Notes: generated from the letters alone by a model not told the origin. DNA of 64,000 nt from Pseudanabaena sp. M085S1SP2A07QC (GCA_020404895.1 JADBWK010000147.1:23682-87681), one strand, 5' to 3'; positions 53,207 through 63,325 are shown, counted from the first letter of the stretch. A program made the numbers and translations.

Positions 53207-53925
53207 CATTTGTTCTGAATGCCAGATCGCCACAGGGCAAGTCCGCCAATCAGACCTAAATCATTAGAAACGATCGCAACTTTGTCAGACAAATTTGGCG
53301 GTAAAGCCAACTTCACTAAGCGAGCATTGCCACCGCCGATATAAAGTTTGTCGTAGTTAAATAATTTATAGAGCGTAGCGATCGCCTCTAGCAACCTCAT
53401 ATTCCATACTTCAATACCCACATGCTCTAAGGCTGTCTGCCCTAAACAATCTTCATAAGTATTGCGATTACACCAAATATGTTGACCAAGTTCCAGATTT
53501 GGCAGCAGCTCACCATTGAGAAATAGTGATGACCCAAAGCCAGTTCCTAGGGTAATTACTAACTCTACGCCTTGACCTGAGATTGCCCCACATCCCTGCA
53601 CATCAGCATCATTAGCAATTCTAATAGGTTTATCTAATTTATTTTGCAAAACCTGAGCTAATGGAAAGCCGTCCCAGTCAGGATGTAAATTAATCGCGCC
53701 TCTTGTGACCCCATTTTCGACAACACTAGGAAAACCAATCGAAATACGATCATATTCACCCAGTTTTGTACTCAAGTCGATTAATGTTGCCACGATGGCA
53801 TCAGGAGTGGCGGGATGGGGTGTATGAATAAGTGATCTTGCTGAGGCGTTAGTACCATCATCTTGCAATATGATTGCCTTGATACTACTGCCACCCACAT
53901 CAATCGCTAATGTTAACAAACTCAC
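53206..53925 (-). CDS. ROK family protein, polyphosphate glucokinase-like
   Basis: LAIDVGGSSIKAIILQ, RIANDADVQGCGAISGQGVELVITLGTGFGSSLFLNGELLPNLELG. Confidence 0.88.
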   Translation of the reverse strand: MSLLTLAIDVGGSSIKAIILQDDGTNASARSLIHTPHPATPDAIVATLIDLSTKLGEYDRISIGFPSVVENGVTRGAINLHPDWDGFPLAQVLQNKLDKPIRIANDADVQGCGAISGQGVELVITLGTGFGSSLFLNGELLPNLELGQHIWCNRNTYEDCLGQTALEHVGIEVWNMRLLEAIATLYKLFNYDKLYIGGGNARLVKLALPPNLSDKVAIVSNDLGLIGGLALWRSGIQNK

Positions 53926-53980
53926 AGTATGTAGACTTCTGATAGTAGATAATAGAATTGATTAAAGCCAGATTTTATCA

Positions 53981-54035
53981 AAATCAATTTTGATATTTTT
54001 AGCGTCTGAAGCGCTAAAAATATCAAAATTGATTT
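53981..54035. repeat. 24-bp perfect hairpin upstream of the ROK gene
   Basis: aaatcaattttgatatttttagcg-tctgaag-cgctaaaaatatcaaaattgattt. Confidence 0.85.
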
Positions 54036-54092
54036 CATAATTAGAATTGCTGGTAATTTTTCGTTGAAGTAGGTAAAAGAGGAATTAGGACA

Positions 54093-55275
54093 ATGGCTAC
54101 AGCATTAATGCTAAGAGCGCCATCAGATATTCTTAGTAAAGCACAAGATAACTCGCGCTTAGAGGTTACAAGCCTCTCCAATTGGCATCTGAGCTTAGTC
54201 TTTCGGTTCAACTAATCGAGAATTTCCTAAATGGAAAAATCGTCCGTTAATGCGTCAATGCGATCGCCTCAGAATAATTGATATTAATATGCCACTTTAT
54301 TTGCATGATATATATGCAGAGGCTAATATTTTCACTGTTTTGCCGAGTAGTCAAAGTATTGATCTAGCTGAAGCTTTTGCAAATGTATCTCCAGAGCAAT
54401 ATGATCGCTTTTATTTAGCCAAAATTCGTCCATCGACAATTCCAGCAAATCATGCTATGGAGGAATCCCAACAAATTTTGCTAGTGGGTGGTTTAGGCTC
54501 TGGGAAGACAACATTGCTTAAATATTGGACAATAGCTTGCATCTCAGACAAAATTCTGCCCGAATATTTGCCTATTTTTTTGCCACTGCGATCGCTTGTT
54601 TCTCTAAATGATATCGGTAATCCATTTATATGGTTAAAGCATCAAATTATTAACTACGGTTTGTTAGATGAATTTTTTGATGACAAAGGATTAGAACAAT
54701 TATTAAATCAAGGACAATTTTTATTGCTGTGGGATGGTTTAGATGACCTACCAGAAATTTATCACGCAGAAATTACCCAAAAAATATCTAGCTTTAGCGA
54801 TCTCTATCCTAAGAATCGGGCAGTTATGGGTATAGACAATACGATGGAAACTGAGGTTGACATAGATTACACGATTAATCTAGCTCTAAATCTTGACTTG
54901 GCTTTATATTTTGCTAATCACCCTGTTATAGAGCTTGCTTGTGCACTTGAGCCAGATCTCCATAGAGGATTACAGTTTTTACGGCAGAAATTTCCTGATC
55001 CTCATAAAAGCAGAGAAAATTTTATGAAGTGGTGGCAAGCTAAAGGACTAGATTGGTCTAAAAAATTACGAAACCTAATCGTTCAGCACCGTAAAAGTTC
55101 GCAAGAATGGCGATTTAACGAAAACCAACTTAATTTGTTGCGTACATATCATGATGCCAATAAGCTTTTGATTGAATGTCTAAATAATGCTGAATATGTC
55201 AGCCCATTAGTCAAGAGTCAAATCGAGTCTACATTACTTCTACCCCAAGGCGAGTACAGTATATTGCAGTATTAA
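54093..55275 (+). pseudogene. HTH-NACHT STAND-type gene, frameshifted N-terminus and shortened middle; intact ORF 54250..55275
   Basis: ORF: Walker A LLVGGLGSGKTTLLKYW, Walker B LLLWDGLDDLPE, C-term MKWWQAKGLDWSKKLRNLIVQHRKSSQEWRFNENQLNLLRTYHDANKLLIECLNNAEYVSPLVKSQIESTLLLP. Upstream in other frames: ATALMLRAPSDILSKAQ and LALRGYKPLQLASELSLSVQLIENFLNGKIVR. Confidence 0.75.
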
Positions 55276-55314
55276 ACAAAGAGTATCAGCGCTTTGCGCC
55301 GATACTCTTTGTTT
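55274..55314. terminator. Hairpin downstream of the NACHT-like ORF
   Basis: aaacaaagagtatcagcgc-ttt-gcgccgatactctttgttt, one mismatch. Confidence 0.75.
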
Positions 55315-55466
55315 TTATGCGCCACTCAAAACCCAAATAAATCCACAAATGATATGGGACTGCTATATTCAAAAGCAGAAACTGCATAAAGTGTAGTTTC
55401 TGCTTTTGTAGTTTTGTAATAGCGGTTGCTATACTTTATGCATTGCTTTAAAGAGATATATCCCCT

Positions 55467-56363
55467 GTGCTAGAAGTTCGCAAAATCTGTAAATCTTATG
55501 GGAAGAAGCAAGTTTTACAGAACTTAAGTTTTGCTATCCAGCCTGGAGAAGTCTATGGATTACTCGGTCCAAACGGGGCCGGCAAGACCACTACGATTAG
55601 TATTTTGTGTGGTTTGATCCAATCCGATCGCGGTCTTGTCACAATGAATGGTCAAAATGCGTCCAGCTTAACCCGATCGCTAATTGGTGTTGCCCCACAA
55701 GAAAATATTTTTTATAAGAGTCTAACTTGTGAAGAGAACTTGCGATTTTTTGGACAGCTCTACGGGCTAAGTAATGAAGTTTGTCGGAAACAAGCTCAAT
55801 ATTGTTTGGATTTAGTGGGGCTAGGCGATCGCGCAAAAAGTATTGCGGATAGTCTCAGTGGTGGAATGCAACGTCGTCTAAGTATGGCGATCGCCCTTGT
55901 GCATCAGCCGCAATTAGTTGTCCTCGATGAACCAACCACAGGGCTAGATATTGAAGCTCGTTATGAAGTTTGGGAATTGATTCGTAAACTCAGAAGTCAA
56001 GATACAGCGATTTTGTTGACTACGCATATGCTAGAAGAGGCAGAACGTCTTTGTCAGCGGATTGGTATTATTAAACAGGGGAGTTTGCTCGCTGAAGGGA
56101 GCCTCGAAGAACTTCGTAAACATATCCCTGCTCTAGAAATTGCGATTATTTGCACACCCACTGAAGATTTAGCGATCGCTAGAGCGATCGAGTTGGGCTT
56201 TACCTATCGCTACTATGGGCGAGATTTAGCTTTTTGGCTTCCTAGAGTAATGGAACTAAAAGAAATTCTAGAATATTTTGAAGGTATCCCAATTGACTCG
56301 ATTATGCGTCAACCCGTCCGTCTTGAAAATATCTATGTAGAAGTCACCCAAGGCTCTAAATAA
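55467..56363 (+). CDS. ABC transporter ATP-binding protein
   Basis: YGLLGPNGAGKTTTISILCGL, LSGGMQRRLSMAIALVHQPQLVVLDEPTTGLD. Confidence 0.95.
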   Translation: MLEVRKICKSYGKKQVLQNLSFAIQPGEVYGLLGPNGAGKTTTISILCGLIQSDRGLVTMNGQNASSLTRSLIGVAPQENIFYKSLTCEENLRFFGQLYGLSNEVCRKQAQYCLDLVGLGDRAKSIADSLSGGMQRRLSMAIALVHQPQLVVLDEPTTGLDIEARYEVWELIRKLRSQDTAILLTTHMLEEAERLCQRIGIIKQGSLLAEGSLEELRKHIPALEIAIICTPTEDLAIARAIELGFTYRYYGRDLAFWLPRVMELKEILEYFEGIPIDSIMRQPVRLENIYVEVTQGSK

Positions 56364-56367
56364 TACC

Positions 56368-56575
56368 AAAACAAAAAATGGCTCCGCCATTTTTTGTTTT
56401 TACAGCAATTGCCGATCAAACGAGCCACAAGATAAATTTTGAAAGCGTTGCTTTGCAACGCTTTCAAAATTTATCTTGGTTTGGGTTTGAGCGCAAAGCG
56501 CTGTAAAACCCTTACAGGGTTTGGTTCTTAATTCACGAAAGTGTAGCCATACTTTCGTGAATTGGTATAAAAACA
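56368..56575. repeat. Composite intergenic repeat block
   Basis: aaaacaaaaaatggc-tcc-gccattttttgtttt; then caagataaattttgaaagcgttgc-ttt-gcaacgctttcaaaatttatcttg; then acccttacagggtttggttcttaattcacgaaagtgtagccatactttcgtgaattggtata. Confidence 0.85.
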
Positions 56576-56628
56576 GTAGATGGGGCAATGCCCACCTTAC
56601 GAATTCAAGTTAAAGGCAATCAACGCCT

Positions 56629-57735
56629 TTAGCTTGATATGCTTTGAGCATGGATAAAAACAGCCTTAGAAAAAGCCAATAAGTTTTGTTGAATTTGCAA
56701 AGAATCTGATGCTACAAGCCGATCAAGAGATGTGTAATATGTCCCAGCTAGTTTGGGGCGGCTGCGTTTAAGGATGCGATCGCCGTCAGTCCCTATAGAA
56801 TATGTCCCAGCTAGTTTGGGGCGGCTACCCGCTTTGGTTGTCCATAAACCATTGGCTAAACTCGCTCTAATCTCGACCGTTATATGATTATTATCTGGTA
56901 TCGTAAAGCGATCAGAAATGCCATGAAAAGCCTGAATCTGAGTTTTTGCATCCCCCTTAATCCAAATAGTCGCCACAAGATAGGGACTCACAGCTTGGAG
57001 ATCGTTGTGACTCACGGATCTGGCTGCATAAATATACAGCAATTGCAACCAAGGTAGAGGGTAAATGATCTCTAAAGCACTATAACCACTAGGCTTAGCG
57101 TTGATCTCCATTGCTTGGAAATAAGCGATTGTTTGCGCCCATTGCTGACTAAAAGTTTCTGCTACATCAGGATTAAGAAACAAATTACTCCATTCACTAT
57201 GCTGCCAAGGTTGCATATCCATGAAATGCATATATTCAGCAAACTCATGGGCAAGGCGTTCTTGCTTTTGAGCTACCAAAGCATATATGTCTTGCCAACA
57301 AAAATATGGCATCGATGAATTCGTATCATCATATGGCTGAAGATAATATTGCTTTGCCAAAACTCCAGCTAATATCTCAGGTTCGATTAGACAATAACTA
57401 TTGCTAATCACGGCTATATAAGTCTTCTTAGTCTGAGACTTAGCCAAAATTAATAATGAATCTAAAGATAGCTTGTTTAGCTGACTCTCCAAGCGATGAT
57501 CACAGATAATGTCAAAATCTTTACATTCCAAAAGTAAGTCAGGCTCGATGCTTGACGCAAAAAAAGGATGACTAACAGATTTAACAAAGGTTGAACTTGG
57601 CTTGCCCGATCGCTGTGTTAAAAAGTCTACGAAATCTTGACCTAAGTCTGGAATGTTTTCTAGCAAATATTCCCAAGAAGCAGCAAAACGCTCCTTCTTG
57701 TCTAGGTTTGGTGGCAGCAAAAAAATGTTACTCAT
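56629..57735 (-). CDS. Hypothetical protein with in-frame duplicated SRPKLAGTY motif
   Basis: 368 aa ORF; no family recognised. Confidence 0.65.
   Translation of the reverse strand: MSNIFLLPPNLDKKERFAASWEYLLENIPDLGQDFVDFLTQRSGKPSSTFVKSVSHPFFASSIEPDLLLECKDFDIICDHRLESQLNKLSLDSLLILAKSQTKKTYIAVISNSYCLIEPEILAGVLAKQYYLQPYDDTNSSMPYFCWQDIYALVAQKQERLAHEFAEYMHFMDMQPWQHSEWSNLFLNPDVAETFSQQWAQTIAYFQAMEINAKPSGYSALEIIYPLPWLQLLYIYAARSVSHNDLQAVSPYLVATIWIKGDAKTQIQAFHGISDRFTIPDNNHITVEIRASLANGLWTTKAGSRPKLAGTYSIGTDGDRILKRSRPKLAGTYYTSLDRLVASDSLQIQQNLLAFSKAVFIHAQSISS
56736..56826. repeat. 28-bp direct repeat, 63 bp apart, inside CDS
   Basis: aatatgtcccagctagtttggggcggct at 56736 and 56799. Confidence 0.9.
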
Positions 57736-57929
57736 AGCTGGGCGCTATCTAGCCTTGTTTGATTACATTGTATAGGTTATCTATTGACACATACCTATTA
57801 GCGGACTAACTATTTTTATCTTTCTTCTAAATAAGTAGACACGCTTAATTTATTACACCCCCAAACCTTTAAGGTTGCGCCCCTGTGAGCCGCAACCTTA
57901 AGGGTTTCACTTATTCTGCACAGGGACTT

Positions 57930-58032
57930 ATGCCAATTCACGAAAGTGCCACACTTTACGTGAACCAAAAAGACAGACACAGTAAGGGTTTTTAAATTAA
58001 GAAATGGCTACGCCATTTCTTAATTTGGTATT
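57930..58032. repeat. Composite intergenic repeat block
   Basis: gccaattcacgaaagtgccacactttacgtgaacc...agtaagggtttttaaattaagaaatggc-tac-gccatttcttaatttggta. Confidence 0.8.
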
Positions 58033-58178
58033 AGGTAGGTGAATCCTTGTGATTCAAGAATTGAAGGTGTGGGGTAGGAATTGTGTAGACATCAAGATTA
58101 TCCTCATTTTTAAATTAACCCGAACTGACGTTAAAATAATGTTTTAAAGCATGAACTTTGCAGCTTTGATCGGCAGCT

Positions 58179-59150
58179 ATGGTAGAAGTATTGACTAATG
58201 AATCCCAGACTCAGATTATTCAGAGCAACGCCATTGTGGCGGATGGTTTGAGCAAGACTTATCGTACTGGCTTTTGGTTAAATCAAAAAATTAGTTCTTT
58301 ACAGGATTTTTCATTAACCATTCGCCAAGGCGAAACCTTTGGTGTGTTAGGACCTAATGGAGCAGGCAAAACCACATTATTAAAGATTTTGTTGGGTATT
58401 GTGAAGCCCACATCAGGAACTGGTGAAATTTTAGGATATCCTCTAGGCGATCGCACTGCTAAGCAGTCCATCGGTTATTTACCTGAAAATGCTTATTACT
58501 ACGACTATTTGACTGGCTGGGAATTGCTCGATTTTATTGGCAGTTTGTTTGGGGTTGCGCCGACGTTACGCCGCCAGCGCATTGCCGATCTGCTAGATCT
58601 TGTTGGTTTGTCACAGTCAGTAGCCCGAAAAAAACAATTGCGCCAATATTCTAAAGGTATGGTGCAAAGAATTGGTGTAGCACAAGCTCTAATCAATGAT
58701 CCCGAAATTGTGTTTCTTGATGAGCCGATGTCTGGACTTGATCCTGTTGGGCGATATCAGGTACGTGAAATTATTTTGATGCTCAAGAATCAGGGTAAAA
58801 CTGTATTTTTTAACAGCCATATTTTGTCTGATGTGGAGCTGATCTGCGATCGCATTGGCATTCTCAATAAAGGCGAACTTGTGGCGATGGGAACTTTAAA
58901 TGAGTTGTTGGGGACAGAGCAGTCCTATCAAGTCAGCGGTCATGGTGGCTCTGAGTCAGAGTTACAACCTTGGTTGGAGCATTTAATTTTCCAAAATGAT
59001 ACTTGGCATGGTCAATTAGCTAAGGATTTGCCTGAGTTTTTGACCTATATTGCTAGTATTGGAGCAAAGGCGATCGCGATCGAGCTAGCCCGCCAAACGC
59101 TCGAAGAATTTTTTATCGATCAAATAAAAGCTTCGCGCCATAAAGACTAA
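58179..59150 (+). CDS. ABC transporter ATP-binding protein
   Basis: FGVLGPNGAGKTTLLKILLGIVKPTSG, YSKGMVQRIGVAQALINDPEIVFLDEPMSGLDPVGR. Confidence 0.95.
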   Translation: MVEVLTNESQTQIIQSNAIVADGLSKTYRTGFWLNQKISSLQDFSLTIRQGETFGVLGPNGAGKTTLLKILLGIVKPTSGTGEILGYPLGDRTAKQSIGYLPENAYYYDYLTGWELLDFIGSLFGVAPTLRRQRIADLLDLVGLSQSVARKKQLRQYSKGMVQRIGVAQALINDPEIVFLDEPMSGLDPVGRYQVREIILMLKNQGKTVFFNSHILSDVELICDRIGILNKGELVAMGTLNELLGTEQSYQVSGHGGSESELQPWLEHLIFQNDTWHGQLAKDLPEFLTYIASIGAKAIAIELARQTLEEFFIDQIKASRHKD

Positions 59151-59192
59151 GTTCTAGTTCAATTGAGAACTCTTACAGCGCTTTGATCTCAA

Positions 59193-59259
59193 AAACAAAC
59201 CAGAAAACTTTTTGAAAGCGTTGCTTCGCAACGCTTTCAAAAAGTTTTCTGGTTTGTTT
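59193..59259. repeat. 32-bp perfect hairpin with TTC loop
   Basis: aaacaaaccagaaaactttttgaaagcgttgc-ttc-gcaacgctttcaaaaagttttctggtttgttt. Confidence 0.95.
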
Positions 59260-59292
59260 GATCTACAGCAATTGCCATTCTTGTTAGGACAT

Positions 59293-59347
59293 AAAACCCA
59301 AATAGTGAGAGGCGGCGCAAAGCGTCGCCTCTCACTATTTGGGTTTT
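59293..59347. repeat. 26-bp hairpin with AAA loop, one G-T pair
   Basis: aaaacccaaatagtgagaggcggcgc-aaa-gcgtcgcctctcactatttgggtttt. Confidence 0.95.
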
Positions 59348-59501
59348 GATTTGTCTTGATAAAAGTGTCTAAAGCTATACAATGAGAATTGCTGGAATAA
59401 TCAAAATAGCGATCGCAACATACATGATTTCGCTTATGATAGAAAGGTTGTCAAAAATTTTCTAACTAGAAAATAATCATATTTAATATAGGGATCACGT
59501 C

Positions 59502-59678
59502 ATGGCAGTACCCAAGAAGAAAACTTCTAAATCTAAGAGAGATAGCCGCAAAGCAGTATGGAAGAGGAAAGCCGCAGTTCATGCTCAAAGAGCTATTTCT
59601 TTAGGTAAGTCCATCCTCTCAGGCAAAAATGATGGTTTTGTCTATCCAATGGCTGAAGAGGCTGAAACAGAAGAGTAA
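59502..59678 (+). CDS. rpmF: 50S ribosomal protein L32
   Basis: My translation [58 protein letters not shown]; below the ORF-track length cutoff. Confidence 0.95.
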   Translation: MAVPKKKTSKSKRDSRKAVWKRKAAVHAQRAISLGKSILSGKNDGFVYPMAEEAETEE

Positions 59679-59681
59679 TCT

Positions 59682-59710
59682 AAAAAAAGCGAGCTAAGCT
59701 CGCTTTTTTT
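59682..59710. terminator. rpmF terminator hairpin
   Basis: aaaaaaagcgagctaagctcgcttttttt. Confidence 0.88.
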
Positions 59711-59713
59711 GCT

Positions 59714-60349
59714 TTAACTCCATTGCGTGGCTAATCGCCATGCTTGATAACCAATTCCGAGTCCAATTAAACAAGGGCTTGTCAATATGCTGATCACTAT
59801 CCACAACTTGCGTTGTTTAATCAAAATATCGCCAACAAAGGCGATTGCGGTTAAACCCACCCAAGAAATGATCGCAAACATCATAAGATAAAACTTCAAG
59901 CGCACTAAAAAAAATAAACCACCAATAACTAAAAAACCACTGATCAAATAGCTCCACTTCATCAGAGCATAGTCAGCAAATGCGGAAATAATTGGCAATA
60001 ATCCGATGATTACGAAGCCTGCGATCGCTAAATCACGTCGGGCTGGGATGGTTAGCAAGACTGAAAGGAAATATCCCATACAGCTATAGCTAATCAAGAT
60101 GATTGCTAGCCATAGCCAGAGAAAATGGATTTTTTTGAAGGATAATTTTGGTTTGGGTAACTTAAATTTGGGTAAGTTAAGTCTGGGCAAACTAAGTCTG
60201 GGCAAACTAGATCTAGATTGCCCAGACTTATTGGAGATTAGAGTTTTTAATGTATTTGGTTTTGATGGATCAAATTGAGACTGCTCAGAATCACGTTTTG
60301 ATTGATCCTCAACAGTTTGTTGATTATCTGAATCATCAGTATCTGCCAT
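59714..60349 (-). CDS. Membrane protein with Pro/Lys/Leu repeat N-terminal region
   Basis: SLPRLSLPRLNLPKFKLPKPKLSFKK followed by several TM segments. Confidence 0.65.
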   Translation of the reverse strand: MADTDDSDNQQTVEDQSKRDSEQSQFDPSKPNTLKTLISNKSGQSRSSLPRLSLPRLNLPKFKLPKPKLSFKKIHFLWLWLAIILISYSCMGYFLSVLLTIPARRDLAIAGFVIIGLLPIISAFADYALMKWSYLISGFLVIGGLFFLVRLKFYLMMFAIISWVGLTAIAFVGDILIKQRKLWIVISILTSPCLIGLGIGYQAWRLATQWS

Positions 60350-60404
60350 AATTTCATCCTTAAAGATAAGGGCTTACAAAGCACATCTCATCTCTTAAAA
60401 GCCA

Positions 60405-60512
60405 TTTAATACCAATTCACAAAAGTGTAAATACTTATGTGAATTAAAAACCAAACCCTTACAGGGTTTTGAAAAACACAAAATGGCTACGCCATTTTGT
60501 GTTTTGGTATAA
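60405..60512. repeat. Composite intergenic repeat block
   Basis: accaattcacaaaagtgtaaatacttatgtgaatt...aacccttacagggttttg...aaaacacaaaatggc-tac-gccattttgtgttttggtata. Confidence 0.85.
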
Positions 60513-60524
60513 GAACTCACAGCC

Positions 60525-60650
60525 CCTTTTTAAGAAACCATTTAAGAATTACTTTCTGCGGTCAAAATTCCTAAGAGATCCCCCTCAATCCCCCTTTTTA
60601 AGGGGGATTGAGGGGGGGGTAGACAACTCTTAAATGGTTTCTAAAAAAGG
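60525..60650. repeat. About 126-bp inverted-repeat element with internal GGGGGATTG hairpin
   Basis: Ends cctttttaagaaaccatttaaga / tcttaaatggtttctaaaaaagg; internal cccccTCAATCCCCCTT-TTT-AAGGGGGATTGAggggg. Confidence 0.75.
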
Positions 60651-60704
60651 AATTAAGAGGGATTTCTCAGCATTGCTCACCGAAGTTAATTCTTAAATGA
60701 TTTC

Positions 60705-61586
60705 TTAGAGAGAATTTTCTGAAGCAACAATCATTGAGCCAACACCACTATTAGTGAAAATTTCCAACAACAGTGAATGGGGGACACGACCATCAACAAT
60801 ATGTGCTGCTTTCACCCCTTGAGCTAGCGATCGCACACAGCACTGTACTTTGGGAATCATGCCACCACTGACGACATTACTATTCATCAATTCTCTCGCC
60901 TTGCTGATTGTCAAACTACGATAGAGAGTGCTGGGATCTTTATAATCATGCAAAATACCTGCAATGTCCGTAAGTAAGATTAATTTTTCAGCATTTAAGG
61001 CTGCGGCAAGTTCACCTGCAACGGTATCAGCATTGATGTTGTAGGACTGACCTGTCTCATCGGTTGCTACGCTGGATACAACAGGAATATGTCCTGCTTC
61101 GAGTAGGGTAGAAAGTAGACCGATATTAATGCCACTAACTTCGCCGACAAAGCCGATCGCATCATTTCCCTGAGGACGAGCCCGAATCAAGTTGCCATCT
61201 TTCCCGCACAGCCCCACACCAGAGCCACCAGCAAGATTAATCATTTCGACAATCTGCTTATTGACGCGCCCTACTAAGACCATTTCTACTACTTCCATTG
61301 TCTCAGCATCGGTGACGCGCAAACCATCGATAAACTGAGGTTTGATGTTGAGCTTCGTTAGCCATGTATTGATCTCTGGCCCACCGCCATGAACTAATAC
61401 GGGGCGCAGTCCCATAAATGACATCGTCACGACATCTCGGATCACGTCCTGTCGCAGGTTTTCTTCTTTCATCGCCGCCCCGCCGTACTTTACGACAATG
61501 GTACGCCCTGAAAATTCCTGCATATAAGGCAGGGCTTCACTTAGAACCTGAACGCGATCGCTGTCTGTTAGCATGTAACGCCTCAA
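60705..61586 (-). CDS. argB: Acetylglutamate kinase
   Basis: [49 protein letters not shown]. Confidence 0.97.
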   Translation of the reverse strand: MRRYMLTDSDRVQVLSEALPYMQEFSGRTIVVKYGGAAMKEENLRQDVIRDVVTMSFMGLRPVLVHGGGPEINTWLTKLNIKPQFIDGLRVTDAETMEVVEMVLVGRVNKQIVEMINLAGGSGVGLCGKDGNLIRARPQGNDAIGFVGEVSGINIGLLSTLLEAGHIPVVSSVATDETGQSYNINADTVAGELAAALNAEKLILLTDIAGILHDYKDPSTLYRSLTISKARELMNSNVVSGGMIPKVQCCVRSLAQGVKAAHIVDGRVPHSLLLEIFTNSGVGSMIVASENSL

Positions 61587-61727
61587 CTAATCTTAAAAAA
61601 TACTTTGATTAACCTTACAGCCTCAATTACCCTAATAGATGAGCTAATTAGGGCTTTTATTAATATTTGATGACTTTTGCGAAACCGCATACATTATTGA
61701 GATAGCGCAAAGCGCCCCTCAATGAGG

Positions 61728-62894
61728 CTAAACACCTGCGATCGCCATTTCAAAAGCTTGGCAAACTGAAGGAATCGAAAATTTAGCTTGGGCTTGGATA
61801 TAGGCAGTCTCGACTATTCTCTGAGTAGCTGCAAGATCGCTAAAAATTTCTTGCACAGCATCAGCGAGTAATTGTGGATCATTTGGTGGAATCAGTAGAC
61901 CTGTAATCCCATTTTCAATAATTTCGCTAGTACCACCGCCAATAGTAGCGATCGCAGGACGTTTTGATAATTGAGCCTCCACGATTACTCTCCCAAAGGG
62001 TTCGGGAGCAGTCGAACAATGGGCGATCGCATCACAAGCTTTCATCAATTTAGGAATATCATCACGAAAGCCAAGCCAATGTACGCGCCCTTTTAAACTT
62101 TCTTGTTCAGCAATATTTTTTAATTTATCGGTATATTCAGCTTCGCCAAAAAGAGCATCACCAACTAACAACACATGTACATCAGGGATTTTACTAGCGG
62201 CTTCCAGCAAAATATGTTGTCCTTTCCAATAAGACAAACGACTAAACATGCCAATCAAATTGCGATCGCGGGGAATCCCTAGTTCCTCACGTAAGGTCTT
62301 TTGATTGTCATTAATTTGATCAAATTTTTCGACGTTAAAGCCGTTATAAACCGTGCGGAGTAATTGTCGTTTACCACCTACGGCAAGAAAAGCTTCTCCC
62401 GTAGCTTGGGAGTTAACAATTACTCGCGTGGCAAACCAATTTGCCAAAGTAACCGCGATGCGACGATTAGTGGAGCTAAAAATATCAGAGGTTAAAATAT
62501 CGTGCAAGTGCCAAACCACAGGCGCACCGCCAAATAATCTGGCGATCGCGGATACCACAAACCCTTTCTGTTTATTGGCATGAATCAAGTCAAAATCTTT
62601 GCTTTTTTCTGCTATCAGCTTACCCAATCGCCATAAATCTCCGATGGATTTGAGCGAAGCCAATCCACTTGATACTTTCACTTCCGCTAGAGATCGCGCG
62701 GCTGCTAAAACTTCAACCTTTACGCCCAGCTCTTCCAGTCGTGTTTTTAAAACACCGTCAGTTAGAAGTACTACCTCACTACTATCGCAATAAGCATGGG
62801 CAAAGTCTAATAGGCATAGCTCCCCACCACCCAAGACTGCGGTGTAACTAACAAACAAAATTCTTTTTTTATCCATGTCTGGCGGTGTAGTCAA
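61728..62894 (-). CDS. Family 4 glycosyltransferase
   Basis: GMFSRLSYWKGQHILLEAASKI, APEPFGRVIVEAQLSKRPAIATIGGGTSEIIENGITGLLIPP. Confidence 0.92.
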   Translation of the reverse strand: MTTPPDMDKKRILFVSYTAVLGGGELCLLDFAHAYCDSSEVVLLTDGVLKTRLEELGVKVEVLAAARSLAEVKVSSGLASLKSIGDLWRLGKLIAEKSKDFDLIHANKQKGFVVSAIARLFGGAPVVWHLHDILTSDIFSSTNRRIAVTLANWFATRVIVNSQATGEAFLAVGGKRQLLRTVYNGFNVEKFDQINDNQKTLREELGIPRDRNLIGMFSRLSYWKGQHILLEAASKIPDVHVLLVGDALFGEAEYTDKLKNIAEQESLKGRVHWLGFRDDIPKLMKACDAIAHCSTAPEPFGRVIVEAQLSKRPAIATIGGGTSEIIENGITGLLIPPNDPQLLADAVQEIFSDLAATQRIVETAYIQAQAKFSIPSVCQAFEMAIAGV

Positions 62895-62954
62895 CTTTGG
62901 GGAATAGGTGCTTTACATATCATAAATTTTGCAGCCATCCGAGTAAAATGACTA

Positions 62955-63325
62955 TTAAGGAATTGAGTTTATACCTGTGGGCAGTGCTACTCGTCGAGGT
63001 GAAGAAAAGGGGACATCCTTTGAGCCTGATGAATCTTATTTATTTGGGTGAAAAGAAAGCTAATCCTGATCTAGCGATCGAGGTGATTTTAGCTAGCGGC
63101 AGCTTAGAAAAGCTAGAGAAATATCGTCGCTTTGAGATTCCTGAGGTCTGGCTTTGGGAAAATAATCAACTGCAAGTGTATGCTTTCATTTCTTCGGAAT
63201 ACCATCTTGTCCCCCGTAGCCAACTTTTACCTGATCTCGATATTGCTCTATTAGTGAGTTGTGTGCAGATGCCATCACGTTTAGAAGCAATGAGAGCTTT
63301 TCGGCATGGACTACACTATGAGTGA
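62955..63325 (+). pseudogene. Uma2 family gene remnant with frameshift near 63050
   Basis: One frame reads EFIPVGSATRRGEEKGTSFEPDESYLFG*; the other continues GEKKANPDLAIEVILASGSLEKLEKYRRFEIPEVWLWENNQLQVYAF. Confidence 0.8.
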
